NCBI GenBank assembly: GCA_036346255.1
Contig: CM070619.1
Span: 27,162,342 to 27,226,341, forward strand
DNA: 64,000 nucleotides
Direction of reading: 5' to 3'
Source: Ampelocalamus luodianensis
Taxonomy: Eukaryota > Streptophyta > Magnoliopsida > Poales > Poaceae
A program made the translations under genes and the position numbers. Shown one piece after another: positions 1-10,600 of this stretch; the first letter of the stretch is position 1, and every line of letters starts with the position of its first letter. The notes below the pieces were generated by a model, which was not told the DNA's origin, ran no database searches, and worked only from the letters and a program-made list of their open reading frames with translations.

Positions 1-1724
1 TAAGTTAGGTTCTAAAAATTTGAGAAAATTCATATTTATTCATGATAAATATTGTAATGTTTAAATAAATTATTTCCCAGAGATCTTAATAAGTATTTAT
101 TCCAGATTTCAGTTGGAGCTTCAGTTTGAGTTATATGTTTAACTTTGATTTGAAATTTTTCAAATGCAATAATTTGTGCACATGCTCTAGAAATCATATG
201 CGTTCTAATGAGATGCATGTTAATTCAATTTAATGAAATTGGGGATGTGAAAACAATTGATATTATGCTCATCGGCACTATGGCCTATTTCTCCGCAACG
301 GGTACATACACAATCTTTGGACTTATTTGGTTGGCAGCACTTCAAATGACAATGGCTAGATTTGATGTAGGATATCAGAATAGCAGGTTTCTCAATTGAT
401 GAGCAACATAGAAAACTGTCTTAATATCGTTGCATTGCACAACAGTTAGCTTCTCTTCTATGGTGTGAACCTAGGATTTTGCATCCTTGAGTGCGGTTGA
501 TCCTTCAAAGATAGGCGGTTTGGTCATTATGAGCTTTGCAAACTTGGACTGAGGGTGTGTCGTTGGGATGGCAACGAGTTGGGCATCATGGCAAATATTA
601 CTATTGTCCAATGATTGCATCGTCGCTTGCATGAGCTAATTTTGGGTGCTAGGAAACTGATTCAGGCTTTGATGTTTCACTACTAGCCCTGGAGATAGCT
701 GCGAGTTAACATCTATTCTGGTACTGACACTGGTGACGGTACGATAGCTTGCCCGGTTATTCTAATTCAACAAATTGACTAAGGTAGCGGTGATCTGATT
801 CCGTTGTATCATCATGTTGTTCATGTTCTGCATCATCGCATTCCTGAATTGAGTCTGAGCGGCCAAAAATTATCTCATGTGTGGATTTGCTACTCCTGGT
901 ACTGATAACTATCCATTGGAATTGACAAGATCTGAGCTGGCACAAGCTGTCTCAAAATTACTGACAGGGTTGGCTCCACTAGGGCTCTCCATCTGTTGGC
1001 TGACCAAGGCTAATAGATGAGAGGGGAAAACACAAGGTAAGGGAAGAAAATCTACTTAGGGAGTAGGTTTAACCCAAAGAACACTAAGGAACACACAAAT
1101 AGTTGAAAAGCTATTAAGAAGCATAAAACTCACAGCCAAACTAGACACAAGAGAAACAAGATGAAAACTAACCGTCTAGTCAACTACAACTCCAACTTAA
1201 CAGAGTGACTTGGCTCAACACACAAGAGGAGCCTATGCTGATCTATACTATATGGCTAGTCTGAAGAAAACTCGAACTGGTTAAGGTCTTCGTCAAACGT
1301 AGATTGCTTGCGATCCTTGCAAGTGAATCTTGGAGAAAGACAGGGCGACATACAACTTCTTCTATGCCTTCAATCCTTGCAATGAAGTGATCTTGAACAT
1401 GGGGAAGATGTCGATGCGTCGTTGCTAACTGCATAGTCTTCAAAGAGTTGCTCAAAAGACTCTTGGACATCCACCAAGATATTTGACACAGATAATGACA
1501 AACTATAGAAGTTATGGGGAAGAGAGTCCAATTTAATACTCAAAATAGTGATGGAGAAAATAGGTGAGAAATGAATAGAATGGAAGAGTATAGAAACTGG
1601 AAAAGATGAGAATAGCACATCATTAAAATTTTCCATTTGTAAAATAAGTTTTGAAATTTTTCTTAAAAACAGCAATTCTAACTAAGGTCGCAACCTACAA
1701 TCAATATGGCTTTGATACCACCTT
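1..1724 (-). mobile_element. Internal 5' part (leader and gag) of Ty3/gypsy-like element A, decayed
   Basis: Read on the minus strand this is the start of a retroelement whose 5' LTR lies to the right and begins at 1725. A frame near 760-920 gives gag-like, glutamine/asparagine/methionine-rich sequence (FLAAQTQFRNAMMQNM). A frame near 270-310 gives CTRCGEIGHSADEH, which resembles a retroviral-type zinc knuckle lacking its last Cys. Stops and frameshifts interrupt all frames, so no working gag protein is encoded. The pol genes and the 3' LTR would lie left of the window. Assignment to gypsy rather than copia rests on LTR length and style, not on pol, and is an inference. Confidence 0.6.
1701..1720 (-). 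other. Primer-binding site of element A (initiator-Met tRNA type)
   Basis: The reverse complement starts TGGTATCAAAGCC, close to the plant initiator-Met tRNA primer-binding consensus TGGTATCAGAGC. It sits 4 bases inside the LTR edge, as expected of a primer-binding site. It fixes the element's orientation as minus. Confidence 0.75.
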
Positions 1725-4700
1725 TGTCGGGACCCAAATATGCAAATCTAGATCCTCTATGTATACTGCACTAGTCTAGGATCAAGCTAGTGCACACAGT
1801 AGCAACATAGATGAAATATCATTCCATATGCAAAGACGACTAATAAATAAGCAAAAATCAATAATTATCAGAGTAACGATCTTAAGGTCAAAGCTTACAA
1901 ATAATGCCTCGAAGGCAAGTAACTCAAATAAGCCGCAACATAGGGTAATGAATAACTTCGTGAAGGTCATCCATATGCCCACGAGCAATCGATCGGAGTA
2001 GCAGGACCTAGTTCTCTATGATCCTTGAAGTAGACCTTGTTGACCAACGATGGATCATTGTAGCCTTCTCAATGAACAATATTGTTTATAACAAAAATGA
2101 GTACATAGAGTACTCAAAGAAGTCGCACTACAGAATGCAATTATAGATAATTGCTTATTCCAAAGGATATAACATCTCGTGGTTCTTTTGCATAAAAGCA
2201 ACGATTCTGATTGAATATGAATAATAGATTGAAAGCGTAATTTAAAACAAATAACAATAATTGTTTAATAATTGTTTTCACAAAACTCACATAACCTATA
2301 GTCTGCATAAGTTTCCCACACAACTGTCCCTTCCCAATTGTTTTATGAAAATCTACCCCTCGTGTGAAATCTCCGAGCATGTCCATGACCATGGACGCAG
2401 CTATTCGAATAGATTGTTAACACTCTATAGAGTTTATACACTTTACCCACAAGATACAATTAACTCATCATGTCTGCCATGACTTGCCATACAGAAGTAT
2501 ACGATTGAGAAATCATAACAAAACTTTTCCAATACTTCATCCCAACAATTGACACTCTTGTTGTGCTTACTGTCGGCACCAACCTCCACACAGGTGGTTA
2601 GCCTGTCGCACACCGTTAGATCTGAAGATAGTGAACCGCTCGTAAATGTGAATCGCCACACAGGCTGAAACACACCTCCACCCTAGCACACAGCTAAAAC
2701 TATCTACCCCTGAGTAATTAATGTCAAGACTCCATAACTTACTAAGTTAGGCTTGTCCTATCAGGCATGTGATTGTACGATAAGGCCCAGCTTCAATAGC
2801 GCACAAGATTAAGTCCTTAATTGACCATGGTGAGATCGCAAAATTCTCTAACTAAGTAATCACCATTCACTTTTTCCAATCACAAATCCATCATATTACC
2901 ATTCATTTTCCTAGACACATATCCACCATAACACATTTCCATCCACTCGTCTCGCCTAAATCTTTTCCCACCCTATTGGTTAAGTGCAACACACGCCATC
3001 AATAAGTAACAACATCTTTGCATACGCTTTTACACAAATTCCATAATCACATAGTTAAGTTTATATTTACAACTCAAATGATATAAATGACTCGTTGCAT
3101 GGCTAAACAAACTATTCAGTAACTAACCAACCCACGTTGGTGTTATGATAATACCAACAAATAATTATCCAAGTTAGGGTGAAAAGATCATAGTAATACA
3201 ATGAGCAAAGTGGATATAATCAAATTGGTGTATAGCTAATCTCAAAACATTTAAATAAATACTTAAAGTAAAATACAATAATTTGAATCAAGGTAATTTC
3301 GGCAAACTAGGTTCAACATGATCAAATGTACAACTTTCCTTGCTATAGCAATGATATTTTTATTTTATCTTCAATCTTTTACTTCTTTAACTTTCAGCTC
3401 CTTGATTTATTCCTAACTTCAACGTCTAACTCGAAAGATAGCGCAAAACAAACAAAATTCAAAGAGACAAATCAAATAAACTCCAAATTAAAATTGAATG
3501 GTACTGGAAGGTATATCTTGAATTTAGATGAATTTAGAAACTTGAATGGGTTTAATCGGAGTTCGTATGAGAAAGAACGAGCTCTCGGATGTTTGATCAG
3601 GAAGGAAAATGCTGAAAAAGAAAAAAGGAGAGAAAAACTGACAAGTGGGGTCCACAGAATATTCCCAGAATCTTTTATTTCAGAAATATTGGAAAAAGGC
3701 TGAGTGTATGACATGTGGGACCTATTGATATTTATGAATTTTCAAGAGTTGAAATAATTCCAGAAAATAGGATAAAGAGGATGACATGTGGGCCACTGGT
3801 CTATGGACCAAGTCCACAGAGAGATGCTAGTCCACGGTAGACCAAGCTCACGGGAGAGGTTTGACCAAGGGTTGACCTGACATGCGGGGCCCACATGTAA
3901 GTGAGAGAAAAGGTTAGACTTGGGTGGATGACAAGTGGGGCCAAGCTGTTATAGAGAGAGAAGTGGAGATGGATATGGTCTGCCATGTGAGCAATGACTA
4001 GGCTGACAGGTCATGCAAAGGGGTAAGGTGGTAGGGACATGGCGGTGACATGGCAACCAACAAGACAATGACATGGCGACAACGTGGCTGCGGTGAGATA
4101 ATGGCGCACGTGCTCCGAGGGCTCGCCGGAGCTAGGATTTGCTGCGGCAGCTATGAAGTGGCAAAATGGAAAGAGGGCGACAAGGCGATCAGGTGACGTA
4201 GGTACGACGGCAAGGAACGACGATAATTGCCAGCGGCGAGCTAGAAAGGTGGCGGCGATGGATCGGCTGCGACAGCGACAACGTTGCGGCGTTGCTCTGG
4301 GGATGGAAAGAGGAGCACCGGATAGAATGGTGCGTAGGGATGAAGAAGGTGAAGATAGTGAAGGCTAGAGCTCACCGGTGGTGGTGCAATCGGTTGGCAA
4401 AGAATGGCGACCGAAGAGGAGAGAGATTGAGGAAATCTCGGGCTATGGCGAATGAAACATGGAATCAAGGGAGGGGATTGAAATAGGATGATGAAGAGCT
4501 TGAGGTGACACGCTCGGGTAGGCAAGGAACTCACCGGAGAGAAGATTGGGTGGTAAGCGGCGCCGCTGGCTTTCAGGAAGAAAGGATGTCGACGGTTCGG
4601 TGGTGCTCGGACAAGGATGGTGGAAGCTCCAGGAAGAACGTGGCAGCGTGAATCCAACGGTCGGGCGGAGGAGCTTCGACGGTGAAGAAATTCGGCGGCT

Positions 4701-5371
4701 AAGACCTTCGGGAGCGGCGACGTCTTTGACGTAATCCGAAAAACAAAGTCGATTCCGGGGTCGGCGACTTGGGGCTTTGGGAGAGGAGATCGGGGCGATC
4801 AAAAGGACGTGGATGGGGTGGATTTTATAGGGCCGGGATGGGAAGTATCCATGTAGAGGATGGCAGCGAGAGCGTGTGCATTCGAGACATGGACACGACG
4901 CAATCGTGCACAAGGACGACGAAGGTGTTGGCAGCAGGTCCACCTGGCAGCGAGGTAAGGAGGCCAAGGAGATGGGCCAAAGAAAAGCGGAAGTGGCCAG
5001 GCCGAGAAAGGAAAAAAGAATGGGCCAGCGATGAGAAAAGGAGAAACGGGCCGAGAGAAATCAACCCATAAAGATTTTCTGAATTAGAATTGATTTAAAA
5101 TTTAAGAAAAGGCTAGAAATTCAAAAGAGGCAAAATAAATAGCAAATAAACTCTAAAAAAATCCAAGAAAATACAGAAAAAATCCTTGGAACACAAGGAA
5201 CCCAACTAACACTGTTTTTCATTTAATTGATGTTTACATTAGTCAAATTAAATATTTTAAATTTTAGAATTTTCCAATTAAGCTTTATTAATTCAAATAA
5301 AATTGGTGAAGTTTTCATGGACCTAATCTACACAATTTTTTTAAAAAAAACTCAAATTTTGGGATGTTACA
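1725..5371 (-). repeat. Very long LTR (about 3.65 kb) of element A, reversed
   Basis: On the minus strand the repeat begins TGTAACATCCCAAAATTTGAG and ends GGGTCCCGACA, with matching TG and CA termini, and is followed by the primer-binding site. Its length recalls the large-LTR gypsy families of rice (RIRE3/RIRE8 type), but I cannot confirm a family name. A GC-rich tract at about 4080-5000 contains several open frames with no recognisable product, and I treat these as chance. Its junction at 5371/5372 falls inside the gag leader of element B, so A inserted into B. Related LTR sequence appears at 29491-38524. Confidence 0.75.
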
Positions 5372-5736
5372 GCCCTCGTCATGCTCTGCGCCCACCTTGG
5401 TGCAATCCTGACCCTGGTCAGATGGACTCTTGCCCCTTGAGGAATCTGGCTTCTCATTTGGACGTAATGTTGTGGGGGGAGAGATCCCTCGTCAACCTTG
5501 TTTGTGGCATGGTCTCCTAGTTCTGGTGAAAGATCTCTGGAGACAGTATTGCCATCGAACGAAATAATGCTCTGCTCATACTCGTAGCAGGCATCCATAT
5601 CAAGTTCTGCGTAGTCTGTCAAATCGAACCAGTTCTCCTCGTTCCACTCTCCTGCAATGAAAGCATCAGCGTAGAAAAAATGAAGAAAAACTTAACGAAA
5701 AGGAAGAATCGGAAGAACCCCACGGACAACGCCAAC
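5372..5736 (-). pseudogene. Gag leader fragment of gypsy element B, cut by element A
   Basis: Reverse frames read TDYAELDMDACYEYEQ, which matches LADYANLDMDACMRAMEE at the gag start of the gypsy element at 53724-64000, so the two are one family. A primer-binding site of the same kind (reverse complement TGGCGTTGTCCGTGGGG) lies at 5718-5734. The rest of element B is missing here because LTR A follows immediately. It is probably left of the window, beyond the other end of element A. Confidence 0.75.
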
Positions 5737-6425
5737 TGTCAACGATCTAGTGTCGATCTTACGAATGATTGTTTGGGGGCCTTCCTATGAAAAAGAATCA
5801 CACAGAAAGAGACATGGGGATTTATACATGTTCAGGCCTTCTCCTAGGGAAATAATAACCCTACTCATGTGTTCTTGTATTCAGTATGCTTGTTACAATC
5901 AGGAAGAAATCCTTCAAAATGAGACTCAATGATTCCTTACAGCTAACTCCGATTGCCACGCCCCTTTGTCCACTGACTTCAGCCTTTATATAGCAAGAGA
6001 AGGGGTGGCAGTTACTCTATACCAAGAGGCGCCTCTACGCCTGATGAAATGCACACGTTGATGATAGTTATTGTCAGAAGAAACTGCACCCCACGTCGCC
6101 TAGAGGTTACATCAAGGAGAGAGGTGTAATACGTACAATTATTCCAGAGAACAACTGTGTATACTAACTACTCTGTGTATTGAACATAGCGTATAAGAAT
6201 CCCTCATCGTTTGAACCCACATGTCTGTAGACTTTATCGATTACAAGGTGGTTGTAGCTGACCTGGTCGTAGAAAGCCTTACGATCACAAAGTGGTCGTA
6301 GAAATGCTTACGACTATGTACTGATCGTAAAAAGCTTTACGACCATGGAGTGGTCGTAGAAAGGCTTACCACCACTCAATTGAGCTTCTCCTTTATGAAC
6401 AATTGAGGATTATTATATCCTCGTC
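5737..6425 (-). repeat. LTR of gypsy element B, reversed (about 689 bp)
   Basis: On the minus strand it starts TGACGAGGATATAATAATCC and ends ATCGTTGACA-like, the same ends as the 687 bp LTR at 53724-54410. Between about 6254 and 6375 it carries four degenerate units of about 30 bp. Each unit pairs TACGACCA with TGGTCGTA, so each can form a short palindrome. The 5 bases right of the LTR are GCTAT. The partner duplication would be outside the window. Confidence 0.8.
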
Positions 6426-6916
6426 AGCTATACTATGCGAAAGTTTTTGCAACATTGCCGCACCATCAAATTAATGGCAACCATTTGAGGATCATGTAAT
6501 AGTACTTATATAACCATTAAACACTTCCTAAGTTAGGTTGGTCTCAAGCCAGGGTCAGGACTGGACTGGCTTTGGATTGGGGTAGGCTAGAGTTGATTGG
6601 GCCTGGGTTATACCCAGCTACCGACTCCTCCCGGAATTGCATTATCGGAGAGATTCATTTTCCTAAGGGCATTTGCAATAATGTGATGTCAATCGTCTAT
6701 AGCGTTTCTATCTAGGATTTTAAGAACTAAAAATTGCATTGTAGTGTAGGTTCACTGTAACATGAACACCCTGCTACGTTTAGGAGACACCATACTTCCT
6801 TGGAAGGTCAATTTGACGAAGGCAATGAAACAATTTTAAGTTGAAGAACGAAGAAGTTTTGTAGAATGCATTGCCAATTCAACAAATTTATTTCTCACTA
6901 CAAGCCATCCATATAA
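6426..6916. other. Unassigned flank between LTR B and the CCDC25-like gene
   Basis: Low-copy-looking sequence with no open frame that I recognise and no repeat edges seen. It separates retroelement B from the 3' flank of the minus-strand gene. Confidence 0.4.
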
Positions 6917-7175
6917 CAAGGCGATGTATATGCCAAAGATCACCTTATTTTCACAAAGCACATAAGGAATCAGGACATAGGATCCACAGAAAACTCTGAA
7001 CCGTATGGCAAGGCAATGGATATGCCAAACATCACCTTATTTTCTCAAGTACATCAGGATATAGGATCCAACAGAAAACTCTGAACCATATGTCAAGGCA
7101 ATGGATATAACAAAGATCACCTTATTTCACAAACACATTACGATTTAGGATCCAACCGGAAACTCTGAACAATAT
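6917..7175. repeat. Three tandem repeats of about 82-92 bp
   Basis: Units begin at about 6917, 7009 and 7094 with CAAGGCRATGKATATRMC. Each contains ATCACCTTATTTTC, TAGGATCCAACAGAAAACTC and GAACCRTATG. The copies differ by small indels. They lie 0.4-0.7 kb beyond the CCDC25-like stop, in or just past the transcript's 3' end. Confidence 0.8.
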
Positions 7176-7612
7176 GCGAATTGCAAAATCCTCTAAAAAA
7201 CACAAATTGCAATTCATTCTGCTGGAAGACTGTAATAACCAAATTTCATGGGGTAAAGCAGATAACTCCACCTCTGTAGCAGTGATGTATAGGTCTCCAA
7301 AGTGTGCTCCAGGTAAATGGAATATTGACGGTAATGTTGTTATGTTCTCATCATTGTAGAGAAATCAAGGAAAATAAATTTTATTATCATGTCAGGAACT
7401 GATCAATATATCGACCGCAGTTAGATCACACATTGATATTGTCTCACCAGATCAAACAGGTCTACACAGGCCATTAAAGTATGAAGCACAACAGGTCAAG
7501 GACCCGCCCAGAATCACCAGGTCCAGAGTCTCTCAAGCCAGCGATGCCTGTCCAGTCTTTTGCCAGAAGCAGTTTAGAGAGCTCTTGCAGTATGAATTGT
7601 CATATTGTCCTC
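7176..7612 (-). other. Probable 3' untranslated region of the CCDC25-like gene
   Basis: The sequence is continuous with the last exon and has no repeat edges that I can see. I could not pick a definite polyadenylation site. Open frames here lie on the other strand or are shadows. Confidence 0.4.
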
Positions 7613-7671
7613 TCACATAAAGTCGTCTTCAAGTTCTTGCAAGGTCTTGCTACCAGACGCGACCTGCTTGT
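7613..7671 (-). pseudogene. Out-of-frame remnant of the CCDC25-like C-terminus
   Basis: Directly after the premature TGA, the shifted frame reads NKQVASGSKTLQELEDDFM and then TGA at 7613-7615. This is the conserved acidic tail of the family, preserved without other damage. One base is missing around 7671-7675 relative to the expected MTSNKQ junction. An intact tail in the wrong frame means the lesion is recent or an assembly error. Confidence 0.85.
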
Positions 7672-10600
7672 TCAAGTCATCTTTTCTTGGACCATCAGGC
7701 CCTTGTAGCTCCTGATTTCAGCATGCTTCTCCTTCTCAAGCCTCTCCATCTCTTCCTTGCGTTTCTGAAATAAAACGAGGATAATAATGCAGTCATTGTC
7801 AATGCCAAAAGTTCGGCAATTTTATCAGGTGGTAAAAACATGCCATTCCATCATTATCCATTCAGTGCTCAACAAGGCAACAACACAATACAGAGCAACA
7901 GATTTATGACAGCAAGTGTGCATAAATATACAAATGTTACTTTCTGGTATTAGTTACAAAAAAAGGCATATAGCTAATAATAGCCTGATACTCGACAAAA
8001 AGAAATTGAGATGCTGAGCTGCTGCATAGGATGAGAAATAGCTTACTTTATCTCTAAGCTGCATCTTTCTTTCTGCTTTTTCAGCAGTGCTTACAGCTTC
8101 TCTTTCAGCTGCAGCAAAAGACATCAAGCTGTAAATACAATATGTAACCGCAACTAACAAAAAAAAATGAACGAGATAACAAAACCAATGTGCGCATGAA
8201 TGCAAAACGGATCAAATCTAGCACTACCATCAAATTGATCATGCCCATGGATCAAAATCCTGGCCGGTAACCGCTTACCGGTGGGGTGGCGGGATCCCCG
8301 ATCCCGGCCGGGTTTGCAAATTCAAATTTCGGATTTTGAATTTCGGATGGTTTTTAATCAAATTTGAGTGAATTTCGTCCGAATAAAACCCAGTTTGACC
8401 GGTTACCGGTACCGGCCAGGGAGCGGGAAACTTCCCGATAACGGGTTTCCGACCCTTGATCACGCCTTATTTCTTAATTCAAAGTTCCAACAAATACCAA
8501 CAAAAATTGGGCAATGTTTCAATGGCACTCCGCCCATGGTGGGGGTCTCTATTTTTAAGTTCTAGTTGTTAGTTGTTCTAGTTGTTAGTTTTAGGAGAGA
8601 AGGATTTTGTCATTCACAACTGTGCATCTTATTCATTATTGAGAGATATATATATAGACAAGATTAGTTAGGCCTCATGGGCTACATGGGCCACATGAGA
8701 CCAAGAGAGAAACTACTAATATGTACAAGACTCTGGCACCCCTTTGAAACTCAAGGTGGATGAAGAGGATCTGATGCACTGAGTTTGAGTAGATGAAGCC
8801 GATACTGTTCTCGAGTCTGAGTCTTAGTGAAGAAATCTGCAACTTGAAACTCTGAGGGTACATACTGGAGGTCGAATGTTGATAATAAGACCATGTGAAT
8901 GATGCATCAACACCAATGTAGCAATCTGAATGGCACTTGTATTGTCACAAAACAAAGGTGTAGAATTATCACAAGAACACCAAAATCAATCAAAAGCCAT
9001 CGAAGGCTCAAAGCCAAACAATCTTTGAGGTGGTAGCGACAAGGGCTCGAAGCCTAGCCTCTGCACTAGAGCGTGACACTGCAGTCTGCTTCTTGGATTT
9101 CTAGGAAATGAGGGAAATACCAAGAGAGATGAAGTAGCCAGTGATAGATAAGCGAACAACAGGATCACTCGCCCAAGTGGAGTTAGAGTAAGCATGGAGT
9201 TAGAGCTGACTCGATCTGACATAGAACAAACATCTGGACGCAGTCCCCCTGAAGTATCTCATCACACGAAGAATAAGACCATAGTGGACTGAGGTGGGAG
9301 CATTGACAAACTGGCTGAGCACATGAACAACATGAGCAACGTCTGGCCTGGTGACAGTGAAAAAAGCAAGGCTCCCAACAAGCTAACGATAGCAAGATGA
9401 ATCAGGTACACCATCAGTAGGATGAAGCTGAAGGTGGAGCGCCATGGGTGTGGCAGCATTGCAAGTACTAATCATACCAGAGCGAGCAAGTAGATCCTAA
9501 ACGTAATGATGCTGAGAAAGGTAGTAGCCATTGCCATCACAATGAATCTCAATCCCTAAAAAACAACTAAAGATCCCAAATCTGACATCATAAACTGTTC
9601 ACTCAATTTCTTCTTGACAAAAGCCACATAGCCCATGTTGTCTCCTGTGATCAGCATATCATCTATATATAGCAGAAGCAAAGTACGACACCACTGAGTA
9701 GCATGAATAAAGAAGGCAGAATCATGCTCACCTGGAGTAAAACCAGCAGCTCAAATTATAAAACTGAAATGCTTGAACCAAGCACAAGGAGCCTACTTAA
9801 GACCATATAGAGCACGCCTAAAACGACAAACATAACCTGGGGGTGGCTGCATATAAACCTCATGTTGGTCACCATGAAGAAAGACATTCTTGACATCCAT
9901 TTGAGAGAGTCCATGAGCGTACCGCTGTAACAGCAATGAGTACGGACTGTAGTCATATGAGCAACTGGAGCAAAAGTGATACGGATCAACGTGTAGTTGA
10001 TGCGCACGTGGCCCGATCTTTCATGGTACTATAGCCGCAACCTTCTATCTCCTTGTTCTACCTTGCACAATTTCCCTTCTTAGCCGAAGCACACCAAGAG
10101 TAGCACAACCTTGAGCCAAAGCAACACAAGCAAGATGGTAGAATTTGGTTTACACTAGTTCGCCAAGAGTAACCAAATAGATGCAACACACTAATAAAAA
10201 AACTCGCCAACGAATCTTAAGAAGAAAGAACGACGAGAAGGATCCACAAGGAATCACGAAAATTAGAGGGAAATTGCAGCCCCTCCAATCCTCACGCGGC
10301 ACACAAACCCTAGATGGTTTTTTCCAATCAAACGCACACACATATGCACCACAACGCCATCATGGCTTTTGGATTTTTATTCGATCTATCATTCCTGCCC
10401 TCCTTTACATGGCCGAAGCCCTAGGCTTTATATAGCCTTGCACACGCACACAACTTGGCCGAGGCTGACTCCAACTCACGCACAAGAGTTCTAGTCGGCT
10501 TCAAGTGGTCGAAACTAACTCCAACTCAAGAACAAAAGACCTACTTGGATTCAACGACTAAACGCACACCACTAGGACTTACTTTCAGAAATTAAGAGAT

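Noticed and set aside
4241..5071. Several overlapping open frames of 80-174 codons in LTR A
   Set aside because: They lie on both strands of a GC-rich part of an LTR and have no recognisable protein features.
6918..7175. Tandem repeats considered as a CRISPR array
   Set aside because: Units are adjacent without unique spacers, and the host is a plant nuclear genome.
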